64,000 nucleotides of DNA from Aquihabitans sp. G128 (GCF_019048865.1 NZ_CP077604.1:2480001-2544000); one strand, 5' to 3'. Counted from the first letter of the stretch, positions 8,524 through 16,367 are shown. The notes: generated by a model not told the origin, from the letters alone. Made by a program: numbers and translations.

Positions 8524-8889
8524 TCAGGGGAAGTCGATCCCCGAGGGCATGACCGCTCCCGGGGGCGCCGCGCTCGTGCACTGGCCACCGGTGCTCTCCA
8601 TGCTCCGGCACACCGTCGACGTGCCGTAGGGGTCGCCCACCGACGCCCGGAACGGGTCGGCCACGTAGTCGCCGGTGCCGGCGGTCGTGGCGGGTCCGGC
8701 GCCGGCCGCGGTCGTGGCGGGTCCGGCGCCGGCCGCGGTCGCCGTCGCCTCGGCGACGGTGGCCGGGCGGCCGGCATCGGCGGTCGCCGGCGTGGTGGGC
8801 AGCACGGCCAGCGCGCCACCGAGGGCCAGGGCGGCCACGAGGGCGCCGAGTCGGCGGCGCACGGCGCTGGTGGGAGCGGGGGTGGTCAT
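8524..8889 (-). CDS. Small secreted protein
   Basis: A 121-residue protein with a clear signal peptide (RRRLGALVAALALGGALAVL, cleavage near ATADA). A short Ala/Thr linker containing a tandem AGAGPATTA duplication and a two-Cys C-terminal region (VCRSMESTGGQCTSA) follow. A strong AGGAGG lies 8 bases before the ATG. It starts 25 bases after the lipoprotein gene in the same direction, so the two are probably cotranscribed and act in the cell envelope. No known domain. Confidence 0.65.
   Translation of the reverse strand: MTTPAPTSAVRRRLGALVAALALGGALAVLPTTPATADAGRPATVAEATATAAGAGPATTAAGAGPATTAGTGDYVADPFRASVGDPYGTSTVCRSMESTGGQCTSAAPPGAVMPSGIDFP
8681..8734. repeat. 27-bp tandem duplication in coding sequence
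   Basis: Two identical 27-base units (starting GCGGTCGTGGCGGGTCC) lie end to end inside the small secreted protein gene. They add an in-frame nine-residue repeat to its linker, so this is a simple coding duplication. Confidence 0.85.
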
Positions 8890-8914
8890 GGCGGGGTCCT
8901 CCTGGAGGGGTCGG

Positions 8915-9850
8915 TCATCGTCCGGTGGTGACGAAGGTGTCGGTCGAGGTGCTGACCCGGTGCTCGTGGCCGCCGAAGAGCCCGTCGGCGTCGAAGCCGT
9001 CGGTCTGGACCCAGTAGAACTCGGCGCCGTCGGGGCTCACGTACTGGTCCAGGGTCACGCCGTTGCCGTAGGTGACGACGGCGTGGCAGTCGTCGTCCAC
9101 CTCGTAGGTGCCCACGAGCCGCTCCTGCTCGTCGGCCCCGGCCACGCGGAAGGCGTTGGTGACGCCGCCCTTGCCGTCGTAGACCTCGAAGCCGTGCTCG
9201 ACGTGGGGCTGGCCGTCGAAGGCGCCTCGCGCCCGGTACTGGTAGGTGCCCTGGAGGGTGCTGGTGTCGCACGTCGGCGGCGCCTCGCCGACCATGCGCT
9301 CGGCCGCACCGTCGAGGGCGCGCTGGCTGCCCTTGCCCTGTGCGAAGAAGGTGACCTCGTCGCCGCCGGGGCTGAAGGTGGCCCGGTAGGTGGTGCCGGC
9401 GTCGGTGGTGATGGTGCCGACGCAGTCCTCGCCGGCCTCGTAGGTGAACGACGCCTTGGCCTCCTCGCGCGTGCTCGACAGGGTGCCGAGCCGGGTGCCC
9501 GAGCCCTTGCCGTCGAAGGTCATCAGCCCGACCTCGATGACCGGGGCGAAGCCCTCCTCGAACTGCTGGTCGCCGTGGACCTCGTACAGGTAGTCCCCCG
9601 TCACCGCCGCGGTCTCGCAGCGCGACGCGTCGCCGACGGCCGGTGTCGCGGCCTCGTCCGCCGCGGTGGTGGTGGCCTTGCCGGCCGCCGTGGCGGGGGT
9701 CTTGGTGGTGGGGCCTGCGGACGACGCGTCGGACCCGCAGCCGGCCAGCGCCACGCTGCCCAGCAGCACGCCGACGGCTGCGAGCCGCCAGGGCCGTCGC
9801 GACCGACCCGCTGCGCCCACGCCCGTGCCGTGCTCCTGCAACCCGTCCAC
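8915..9850 (-). CDS. Lipoprotein with duplicated domain
   Basis: A 311-residue protein from GTG 9850, which has GGGGGAG seven bases upstream. A hydrophobic segment ends in the lipobox LAGC (Cys about residue 38), so it should be lipid-anchored on the outer face of the membrane. The mature part holds two copies of a roughly 100-residue module. Each begins with Cys and a GxYxY-like strand, has FDGKG or YDGKG, then an EDC or DDC cysteine, and ends with SPGGDEVTFF or SPDGAEFYWV. The paired cysteines suggest one disulfide per module. Function is not recognised. It is likely cotranscribed with the small secreted protein downstream. Confidence 0.7.
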   Translation of the reverse strand: MDGLQEHGTGVGAAGRSRRPWRLAAVGVLLGSVALAGCGSDASSAGPTTKTPATAAGKATTTAADEAATPAVGDASRCETAAVTGDYLYEVHGDQQFEEGFAPVIEVGLMTFDGKGSGTRLGTLSSTREEAKASFTYEAGEDCVGTITTDAGTTYRATFSPGGDEVTFFAQGKGSQRALDGAAERMVGEAPPTCDTSTLQGTYQYRARGAFDGQPHVEHGFEVYDGKGGVTNAFRVAGADEQERLVGTYEVDDDCHAVVTYGNGVTLDQYVSPDGAEFYWVQTDGFDADGLFGGHEHRVSTSTDTFVTTGR

Positions 9851-10073
9851 GTGCCGTCTCCCCCGGTCGTCGTCGTCCACGGGCCGACTGGTGCGACCCG
9901 CCCGAGCACGATCCCCGACCCCGCCCCCGCCGCCCATGGGTCATCTCGACCCACGTCGGAGGTGGTCGGCGCTGCGGTTCCGGCAGGGCGATCACCCTCG
10001 ACCTTCGATGCTGCGGAAGGGGCGAGAAGTTGCCGAGAAGGGTTGCAGTCGCCCCTCGAGGACGGTACCTTGG

Positions 10074-10089
10074 TCGAACACCAGTTCGA
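10074..10089. promoter_or_regulatory. LexA (SOS) box
   Basis: TCGAAC-ACCA-GTTCGA is an exact match to the actinobacterial LexA consensus TCGAAC-N4-GTTCGA. It lies 31 bases before the proposed start of the DUF222/HNH gene. It predicts repression by LexA and induction by DNA damage, as known for 13E12-type genes in mycobacteria. Confidence 0.85.
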
Positions 10090-10120
10090 TAGAGCGAGAC
10101 CCCCGACGGAGGTGATGGCG

Positions 10121-11203
10121 GTGACCACGACGATGACCACGACGGCTGACGACCGGTTCGAGGAGCGAGTGCGGGACCTCGAGGCCGACATCGCCTCGGT
10201 GTGCGGGGTGCTCAACGCCGCCGCCGGGCGGCTGGTCGAGCTCGTGGCCGACGCGCTCGACGGCGAGCTGTGGAACGGGTGGGGCATCCACTCCGCCACG
10301 CACTGGCTCGGCTGGCAGGCCGGCATGTCGCGCTCGCGGGCCGCCGGTCTGGTGAAGCTGGCCGAGCGGCGGGCGGAGCTCCCCTCCGCGGTGGCGGCGC
10401 TGGTCGCCGGCGAGCTGAGCGCCGACGCTGCGGTGGCCATCGCCCGGCGGGCGCCGGCGGCCTACGAGGCGTCCATCACCGACCAGGCGAAGGTGCTCAC
10501 CATCGGCCAGCTCGGCAAGGTGCTGGCGGGCTACCACTACGACGACGAGACCGAGGAGGCGCGGCCCAAGCCCCGTGAGGACGAGCGATCCGTGTCGTCC
10601 GGCGTCGACGACGTCGGCTGGTGGGGCACCATCCGCCTCCCCGCCGAGGAGGGCCAGGTCGTCGAGCAGGCGTGGAAGGCCGCCCAGGAGGACCTCTACG
10701 AGGCCGAGCGGGCCGACACGCCCGAGGGCCAGGCCCCCCGCCCGGTGACCCTCGCCGACGCGGTGGTCGGCGTGGCCGAGTCGTTCCTGCGGTCCGGCGA
10801 GGCCGCCCACCCGGGCTCGGACCGCTACCAGGTGCTGCTCCACCTCGAAGCCCCGGCCGGCGACCCCGCCGACGGGCCCGGCATCCTGTCGGGCCACCTC
10901 GGACCACCGCTGCCCGATGCCGCTCGCCGCCTGCTGCTCTGCGACTGCACCCTCACGCCGGTCTGGGAGCGCGAGGGCACGCCGATCTCCCTGGGACGCA
11001 AGGCACGTGCCCTCTCCCGCCGCCTGCGCCGGGTCGTCGAGCACCGGGACCAGGGCTGTCGGGTGCCGGGCTGCGGCCGGCAGCGGGGCATCCACCTGCA
11101 CCACATCGTCCACTGGGAGGACGGCGGCGCCACCGACACCGGCAACCCCACAAGTTGCCAAGCCGCCCTCCACTGGTCTTCGGTAGACCTCCGCTTCCAC
11201 TAG
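10121..11203 (+). pseudogene. DUF222/HNH endonuclease (13E12-type), N-terminal part, interrupted
   Basis: The first part of a DUF222-HNH protein. The DUF222 region runs from about residue 15 (ERVRDLEADIASVCG) through WGIHSATHWLGWQAGMSRSR, and the HNH zinc knuckle begins at DQGCRVPGCGRQRGIHLHH then WEDGGATDTGN. At that Asn codon an integrative element enters, and the last 18 codons or so encode foreign residues. The missing end (LLSLCGYHHRLHHQGH) lies at 15840-16311. Starts at ATG 10115 or ATG 10133 are alternatives; GTG 10121 has the best spacing from GGAGG. The truncated protein lacks the final HNH histidines and is presumably inactive while the element is present. Confidence 0.85.
11143..11147. 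other. Left attachment site core (attL)
   Basis: CAACC at the left boundary of the integrative element. The same five bases occur at 15840-15844. Joining the flanks at these copies restores the HNH reading frame exactly, giving DTGN-LLSLCGYHH. Confidence 0.75.
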
Positions 11204-11242
11204 CCTCGCCACCTGGCGGACATCGGTGACGGAAGGGTGGGA

Positions 11243-12367
11243 ATGAACGCCGAACGACTGCACGCGCTGGCTGAGCTGACCCTGGACGACCTGCGATCGA
11301 CGAATCTTCTCGCGTATCTTGAGAATCTTCACGTCGCTCTCAAGCATCTGGTGGGCAATCCCGCTGAAGGTTCTTACCAACAGTCTGTTGCACAGGCGCT
11401 CGCCGACCTACGCACCTCCATCGAAGCTTCACGGATTGACGGTCTTCCCCCCGGTGACAGAGAGACACTCGCCAATCTGAATATCCTCCCGTGCATCGGG
11501 TCGGACGTAATGAACGAGATCGACGAGCTTTTCGCAGAGAATCAGATGACGCCGTCCATCGTGAAAGACCATCTGGAGTCGATCGTCGATCGGGTGAGGC
11601 AGATTCAAACGAGTCTTGAAGAAATGGCTTCTGCGTTCGCGTACTTTGGTATCGAGTCCGAACACTTGGATCCCGGTGACTGTGAATTGTCCATCGAGAT
11701 TCCGAGGGATGAAGTTCAAAATTCGCTTGCTCCTTTGGGCGTCGAGCTTCGACGGCTTGACCAGATCTTGGGCCCGTTCCAAGAGCTGGCCACCGGCAGT
11801 CGATCAGCTGTGCCGGTGAAGGCCATCTCCACGTCGAACTTTCTGTTCACAGTTGAGCTGGACCCTGACACCGGAGCGCTAATCGCTGAGGCCCTCGCGT
11901 GGATCACGTCTCGGTACGACGAGGTTGTCGAACTTCGAGAGATGGTTGAGAGGCTCAGGGGAATGAACCTCCCCGGAGAGGCTGCCGCTATCGAGTCGAA
12001 GGGGCGGGCTCGGGTTCTTGACGAGATTCCGCGCTTCGTCGAAGGACTCCTGCAGGATCGGGGGGTCAATCTTCGAGGGCAGGGACGAGACAACGAGATC
12101 ACCACGGCGTTGATCGGCTCCGTGCGGGCACTTGCGAAGCGAATTGATCACAGTTACCGGGTTCGCGTGCGCGCATTGCCCCCGGAGATTGATCCCGAGG
12201 CAGCCGAAAGCGAGACCACGAACGAGGTGGAGAAGTCTGGGGTGTTCGAGAAAATTGCAGAATTTGGCTCACAAACTGACTATCTAGAGCTCCATGGTTC
12301 GCCCATCTTGTTTGAGCTTGGCGATGGTGAGATTGAAGATGATGAGAGCCAAAGCGCGTCGGAGTAG
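11243..12367 (+). CDS. Unknown cargo protein A of the integrative element
   Basis: A 374-residue, acidic, mostly helical-looking protein with no domain I recognise. The ATG at 11243 has GGAAGGG six bases upstream; GTG 11237 is too close. Visible pieces are NLLAYLENLHVALKHL and HLESIVDRVRQIQTSLEEM, likely coiled or helical. Near the middle, STSNFLFTVELDPDTGALI precedes EALAWITSRYDEVVELREM, and the tail is Glu/Asp/Ser-rich. Codon use and GC are unlike the host. It is followed 14 bases later by a membrane-anchored protein, with which it forms the accessory module. A defence or toxin role is possible but unproven. Confidence 0.75.
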   Translation: MNAERLHALAELTLDDLRSTNLLAYLENLHVALKHLVGNPAEGSYQQSVAQALADLRTSIEASRIDGLPPGDRETLANLNILPCIGSDVMNEIDELFAENQMTPSIVKDHLESIVDRVRQIQTSLEEMASAFAYFGIESEHLDPGDCELSIEIPRDEVQNSLAPLGVELRRLDQILGPFQELATGSRSAVPVKAISTSNFLFTVELDPDTGALIAEALAWITSRYDEVVELREMVERLRGMNLPGEAAAIESKGRARVLDEIPRFVEGLLQDRGVNLRGQGRDNEITTALIGSVRALAKRIDHSYRVRVRALPPEIDPEAAESETTNEVEKSGVFEKIAEFGSQTDYLELHGSPILFELGDGEIEDDESQSASE

Positions 12368-12381
12368 CCTCGGGAGAATTT

Positions 12382-13026
12382 ATGTCTGTGCTCGAGTTCA
12401 TCTCATCCGTAGTCGAGAGTCTGGCTTGGCCGCTCGTCATCGGCTTCGTCATCTTCAGGGGTCGGCATTTTCTAAAATCGATCGTGGACCGTCTCATTGG
12501 AAAGGCGGAGGGATCGGTTTCAATGGAGGCCGCTGGTACAAAGCTCCAAGCAAGTTGGGCATCGCCATCGATCGAGGCGCGCCTAGAGCAGGTTGACGAG
12601 CAGATCGAGCGACCCCAAGGACCAGCCACGGAGCACCTGCAGAGCGCAGGCTTAACGATGGCTGACTCGACGCAGCTCACCGGGCTACTCGCCGCATTCG
12701 AGGAGTGCGTCTCCGGATGGAAAGCCTTCACCGGTGTTTCAACGGAGCGCGTAAGTATCGACCTTGACGACGAACAGCTTGAAGGGCGTTTGGTGCAGCA
12801 CCTTGGCGGACTTCGAGGGGACCTAGGCGACTACGTGGTGGCCTACGGCGAACGAGTGATTGGCCAAGCCGTGCGGCTCGCACGCACAGTGCGCGAGCCG
12901 CACGTGGCGGGTGACCCAGCCCTGTTGAGCGATCTTGGAGTCCTAAGCGGCGATGTCACCGCCATCGGTCTGAGCATCATCGGCATGATCGATCGTGCGA
13001 TGACGATGGCCACCGTCGCGCTGTGA
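12382..13026 (+). CDS. Unknown membrane-anchored cargo protein B of the integrative element
   Basis: A 214-residue protein with GGGAG five bases before its ATG. One N-terminal transmembrane segment (VVESLAWPLVIGFVIFRG) is followed by a basic juxtamembrane stretch (HFLKSIVDRLIGKAEG) and a cytoplasmic region of about 170 residues. This layout is common in small membrane sensors and anchors. The rest, including LLAAFEECVSGWKAFTG and a helical C-terminus, is not recognised. It is cotranscribed with cargo A and shares its low GC. It may localise A to the membrane; that is inference. Confidence 0.75.
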   Translation: MSVLEFISSVVESLAWPLVIGFVIFRGRHFLKSIVDRLIGKAEGSVSMEAAGTKLQASWASPSIEARLEQVDEQIERPQGPATEHLQSAGLTMADSTQLTGLLAAFEECVSGWKAFTGVSTERVSIDLDDEQLEGRLVQHLGGLRGDLGDYVVAYGERVIGQAVRLARTVREPHVAGDPALLSDLGVLSGDVTAIGLSIIGMIDRAMTMATVAL

Positions 13027-13073
13027 GCGCGCCCGCTTCACTTGAAATAGCAACGTAACTCGGAGAGCCCTCC

Positions 13074-13101
13074 TTGACGCTCGCAGACTTGCGAGTAGGC
13101 T
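13074..13101 (+). promoter_or_regulatory. Leaderless promoter of HTH-Rep genes
   Basis: TTGACG (13074-13079) and TAGGCT (13096-13101) are separated by 16 bases. The ATG at 13108 starts 7 bases after the -10, so transcription should begin at or next to the start codon. No Shine-Dalgarno sequence is present. Confidence 0.7.
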
Positions 13102-13107
13102 CCCGGA

Positions 13108-13482
13108 ATGGCTTCCTCGCCCGATTTCCGTTCTGACCCGTCTGAGAGCCCTGAGGGTGCAGGCCGGGCTCGGCGTGCTTGGGACGCGTACGCCCGAACG
13201 GTGGCTGGCCCTCTGGACCCGATCGCTCAGATGTGGGCCCGGAAGATGACAGGCGACCTAATCGGGTTCTGGGTGCTCTGGCATGCCTTTGGCGGGTTCG
13301 AGGGCCTGGAGAAGAACTACGGCATGCACCGCTCCACGATCTGGCGGAAGGTCGCCAAGTTCCGGATGGTGCTGCATGCGCATCCGGACGAGTACGTCCT
13401 GCCGGGCATCACGATTGACACCGAGTCCTTCTGGGCTGCGGCGGTCGAGAACGCCCAGCGGGCCAAGCGCTCTCAGGTTTGA
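13108..13482 (+). CDS. Helix-turn-helix protein of the integrative element
   Basis: A 124-residue basic protein. The centre carries a helix-turn-helix-like stretch, GFEGLEKNYGMHRSTIWRKV, followed by AKFRMVLHAHPDEYVLPG. It starts at the predicted transcription start of a strong leaderless promoter and stops 3 bases before the Rep gene. A role in regulating or loading Rep, or in copy control, is likely from this position. The family is not identified. Confidence 0.7.
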   Translation: MASSPDFRSDPSESPEGAGRARRAWDAYARTVAGPLDPIAQMWARKMTGDLIGFWVLWHAFGGFEGLEKNYGMHRSTIWRKVAKFRMVLHAHPDEYVLPGITIDTESFWAAAVENAQRAKRSQV

Positions 13483-13485
13483 TCG

Positions 13486-14265
13486 TTGCCTCCCCCCTCT
13501 CCTGGACCGCCTGCTGACCCGATAGTCGCAGATCCGCAAGTAGCTAGGGGATGGTCCCTCACGCTCTATGAGCAGGCGGGGGAGGCGGGCGGAGCGTGGG
13601 GCTCGGGACAGCGGAGCGTGCGGGCCTTCGTCCCTGCGGGCGAGGCGTCGGATCCGGAGAGGGCGGCAGCAGAAGCGGCCCGGCGTGCTCGAGGCAAGAT
13701 CCGCCGCTACTGCACGACCCACCGGCTCAACCGGCTCGGGACGCTCACCTACGCCGGGGGCGGTAACCACGATCCCCGGCTGCTCCGGCAGCACCTGGGC
13801 GTCTTCTTCCGGACGCTGCGGAGCGGACTCGGCGGCGAGGCGTTCCCGTACGTATGGGTGCCGGAGTGGCACAAGACCGGCCACGGCTTGCACGCCCACT
13901 TCGCAGTCGGCCGGTACATCAAGCGGTCGGTGATCGAGGCGGCGTGGGGGCACGGCTTCGTCCACATCAAGCTGCTCGGTGATCTACCGGTGGGGACGGG
14001 TCCGTTAGGTGAGGCCCGACGGGCGGCGGGGTACCTGGCGAAGTACGTGGGCAAGGGCTTCGAGGACGTATCGCTGCCGGGCCTGCACCGCTACGAGGTC
14101 GCCCAGGGCTTCGAGCCCCAGATGGTGAAGCTCCGTGGCCGAACCCTCGATGCGGTGATGGTCCAGGCCGTTGAGGTCATGGGCGCTGAACCGGGTTACG
14201 TGTGGCAGTCTCAGATCGCCGAGGGCTGGCAGGGGCCACCGGCGGTGTGGGCGTCATGGGACTGA
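13486..14265 (+). CDS. HUH-type rolling-circle replication initiator
   Basis: A 259-residue protein with three Rep motifs in order. Motif 1 is RLGTLTYAGGG. Motif 2 is the HUH metal site in HKTGHGLHAHFAVG. Motif 3 is AAGYLAKYVGKG, with the catalytic Tyr followed by a second Tyr and Lys. Such proteins nick one strand at an origin and stay covalently attached. The only in-frame start near the beginning is TTG 13486, coupled to the stop of the preceding gene. Presence of Rep in an integrated element implies replication or transfer through a circular or single-stranded form. A cognate origin was not identified. Confidence 0.78.
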   Translation: MPPPSPGPPADPIVADPQVARGWSLTLYEQAGEAGGAWGSGQRSVRAFVPAGEASDPERAAAEAARRARGKIRRYCTTHRLNRLGTLTYAGGGNHDPRLLRQHLGVFFRTLRSGLGGEAFPYVWVPEWHKTGHGLHAHFAVGRYIKRSVIEAAWGHGFVHIKLLGDLPVGTGPLGEARRAAGYLAKYVGKGFEDVSLPGLHRYEVAQGFEPQMVKLRGRTLDAVMVQAVEVMGAEPGYVWQSQIAEGWQGPPAVWASWD

Positions 14266-14567
14266 ACCCGCAAGCCCTAGCGGCCTTCGTGGAAGCATCG
14301 TGTCGTCGTCAGGGTGTCCCGGTGAAAATGGTCGACGCCTTGGTCGTGTCGAAGGTGGTGGCCCTGTTGAGCGGTGGGGCGCCGGATGGCGGGCGCCAGC
14401 CCGACACCGCCGCCCCGACGCTCTCAGAGTCGCCAGATCGGATCGACCCTGGCCGCGTCCAGTTCCCTGGCACCACTGGTGCCCGGAGCGATCACCGCAT
14501 GATCCAAGACGGCAGCGACGATCGCCGCTTGCCGGGTGAGGTTGAGCCCAGCCCAGGACGCTCGTAG
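14256..14567 (+). CDS. Small unknown protein overlapping Rep and recombinase ends
   Basis: A 103-residue frame from ATG 14256, overlapping the Rep stop by 10 bases. It begins MGLNPQALAAFVEASCRRQG then VPVKMVDALVVSKVVALLSG, a compact helical start, and ends in a Pro/Asp/Arg-rich tail. The tail overlaps the 3' end of the convergent recombinase by 144 bases. The ordered first half and translational coupling support a real gene. A recombination directionality factor or Rep accessory role would fit the location, but no family match is visible. Confidence 0.5.
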   Translation: MGLNPQALAAFVEASCRRQGVPVKMVDALVVSKVVALLSGGAPDGGRQPDTAAPTLSESPDRIDPGRVQFPGTTGARSDHRMIQDGSDDRRLPGEVEPSPGRS

Positions 14568-15815
14568 CTCGGCCCCGTTACCGATCAGACCGGTAAGGGC
14601 GTGGGAGCCGGTGAGGCGGGACAGGCGCCGTTCGGTGTCGCTGATGCGGGCCTCGATAGGTCGGCGGGCTTCCATCCACTCCCGAACGGTGATCGCCTTC
14701 TCGGCGTACACGGCGGCGAGCTCATCGAGCTGGGCACGATCCGCTGCCAGCGTCTCGGAGAGGGCAGCGCTCTGCACGTCGTTGGTGGCCCGGCCAGAGA
14801 GGGCGGCGGCGAGTTCGGGCGTGTCTAGCCGGTAGAGCACAGCGTCGGCGATCAGTTCCTCGACCGGTGGCGCCACGATGGTCAGGCGTCCACATCCGCC
14901 GTGATCGGGGCTCGATGAGCACACGTAGCGGCGAGAGGTGGCTCGCGATGATGAGTAGAGCTTGTGGCCACACTTGGAGCAGCGCAGCAGCCCGGAGAGC
15001 AGGTAGCGGCGCGGGGTCCGTCGTCCGGTGGTAGCGGCGTCGGCCATGCGAGCGAGGACCTTGTCCCGGTCCGCTTCGCTGATGATCGGTTCCCACACCG
15101 CCCGAGCGACCACCTCGCCCCGATGCTCTCGAAGGCCGGCGATCCGCCCGTTCCTGAGCAGCGACCTCAGCGTCGAAGTGCGCCACGGTCCGCCGGCGAT
15201 GGTGACGATCCCCGCTTCGGCGAGCCACGCCGTTAGCGAGGCCAGGCTCTCCCCGGCGATGTAGCGGGCGACCAGGCGCCGGATCACCTCGACCTCATCG
15301 GGGCGGTGGGTGATCTTGTCCGGTTCGAACCCGAAGGGCCGGTTTGCTCCACCGTGCGGGCGCCCGGCTGCGGCTACCTCGTCCATCTTGCGGCGCACCC
15401 TACGGCTCTTGGTCGCTGACTCGTTCGCCGCTACCGCCCCGAGCATCCGTAGCACCATCAGCCCGTCTCCGTTGCCCACGTCGAAGTCGCCTCCGGCCAC
15501 GAACTTCACATGCCGGACCTTGGCATCAGTGACCACGTCGACGAACTGCTCCAACTCGATCGGTCGCCGGGTGAGCCGGTCGGCGTGGTACACGATCACC
15601 GCATCCCGGTAGCCGTCCCGAATGTCATCGAGCATCCGCCGGTAGCTCGGCCGCTGCTTGCCCGAGTAGGCCGACACGTCGTTGTCCACGTAGTCCTCCG
15701 CCACCTCCCACCCGAGACTCTCGGCCAGGCGGTGACAGTCCTCGACCTGGCGGGCGACCCCGAGGGCGGTCCCGTCATCGGATGAGATACGGGCGTACAC
15801 GGCGGCTCGAACCAT
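14424..15815 (-). CDS. Large serine recombinase (integrase)
   Basis: A 463-residue recombinase. The N-terminal resolvase domain has AAVYARISSDDGTALGVARQ with the catalytic Ser in RISSD, and later YHADRLTRRPIELEQF. The recombinase domain includes GGANRPFGFEPD, and the zinc-ribbon domain has RYLLSGLLRCSKCGHKLY and a second cysteine pair. The C-terminal third holds a coiled-coil-like region rich in Glu, Arg and Ala. These proteins catalyse attP x attB integration through a 2-bp core. The start codon lies just inside the right end of the element, as usual for integrases next to attP. It has no clear Shine-Dalgarno sequence. Confidence 0.93.
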   Translation of the reverse strand: MVRAAVYARISSDDGTALGVARQVEDCHRLAESLGWEVAEDYVDNDVSAYSGKQRPSYRRMLDDIRDGYRDAVIVYHADRLTRRPIELEQFVDVVTDAKVRHVKFVAGGDFDVGNGDGLMVLRMLGAVAANESATKSRRVRRKMDEVAAAGRPHGGANRPFGFEPDKITHRPDEVEVIRRLVARYIAGESLASLTAWLAEAGIVTIAGGPWRTSTLRSLLRNGRIAGLREHRGEVVARAVWEPIISEADRDKVLARMADAATTGRRTPRRYLLSGLLRCSKCGHKLYSSSRATSRRYVCSSSPDHGGCGRLTIVAPPVEELIADAVLYRLDTPELAAALSGRATNDVQSAALSETLAADRAQLDELAAVYAEKAITVREWMEARRPIEARISDTERRLSRLTGSHALTGLIGNGAELRASWAGLNLTRQAAIVAAVLDHAVIAPGTSGARELDAARVDPIWRL

Positions 15816-15839
15816 GGGGGCAGACTAGCGACGAGTGAA

Positions 15840-15844
15840 CAACC
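15840..15844. other. Right attachment site core (attR)
   Basis: CAACC at the right boundary, matching the left core at 11143-11147. The predicted attP joins GACGAGTGAA-CAACC-CCACAAGTTG, and the predicted attB is CACCGG-CAACC-TGCTGTCG. Confidence 0.75.
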
Positions 15845-16311
15845 TGCTGTCGCTGTGCGGCTACCACCACCGCCTCCACCACCAAGGCCACCTCGGCATC
15901 AGCGGCGACGCCGATCGCCCCGGCGGCATGGCGTTCCGGGACCCGTGGGGCCGGCTCCTCGATCCGTGCGGGACGCCCATCCGGCCCACGCCGGGCGCCA
16001 GCCCCACCGAGGCGGCCGAGGCGGCGGGCATCGTGCCCGGCCGCTACGTCCACCCCCTGGGCGAGCGCCTCGACCCCTGGGCGATGACCCTGCACCCCAA
16101 CCCGGGCCTCGACCTCGACCTGCACAGCGGCTGGGCGGGCGAGCGGGTTGGTGGCGGGCCGCACGGCCGTACCGGCGACCCGAGCGCCGCCCACGTCCCG
16201 GTCCACGAGGACGACCCGGCCGACGAGGTCACCACCTACGGCACCCCCGGCTGGACCGAGCCCGAGGTCCCCTGGCCCGCCGGCTTCGACCCACCCCCAC
16301 CCGACGACTGA
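15840..16311 (+). pseudogene. DUF222/HNH endonuclease, C-terminal part
   Basis: The remainder of the interrupted gene. After the core it reads NLLSLCGYHHRLHHQGHLGI, the final HNH asparagine and histidines. A Pro/Gly/Asp-rich tail ending in DPPPPDD follows. An apparent start at GTG 15835 derives from the element end and is probably fortuitous, although it could express a 158-residue fragment. With the element excised, the frame is continuous with 10121 and the product would be about 500 residues. Confidence 0.85.
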
Positions 16312-16343
16312 CGTCGTCCGTCGGCCCGGGGTCCGCCCCTCTC

Positions 16344-16367
16344 ACCTCGATCCCCCGAGATCGAGGT
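16344..16367. terminator. Hairpin after HNH gene
   Basis: ACCTCGATC / GATCGAGGT form a 9-bp perfect stem with a six-base loop 32 bases after the HNH stop. The rest of the gap 16312-16575 shows no convincing gene. Confidence 0.5.

Larger units (their letters stand above)
11143..15844. mobile_element. 4.7-kb integrative element inserted in HNH gene
   Basis: Both ends lie within one codon context of a split DUF222/HNH gene. Excision between the two CAACC copies removes 4,697 bases and rejoins the gene in frame. Contents from left to right: two unrecognised genes of visibly lower GC (32 of 60 bases G+C in the line at 11521), a leaderless promoter, a helix-turn-helix protein, an HUH rolling-circle Rep, a small overlapping gene and a large serine recombinase whose start is 23 bases from the right core. 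No capsid, Zot, relaxase or FtsK/Tra transfer gene is present. It appears recent, as both flanks still encode intact halves. Confidence 0.85.

Noticed and set aside
9851..10120. Several short plus-strand frames in the gap before the HNH gene
   Set aside because: They are Arg/Pro-rich frame shadows without starts near ribosome sites. The gap is explained by the LexA box and promoter.
15835..16311. Annotating the HNH C-terminal piece as an independent gene
   Set aside because: Its apparent GTG start comes from the element end, and its sequence is the exact continuation of the interrupted HNH protein.
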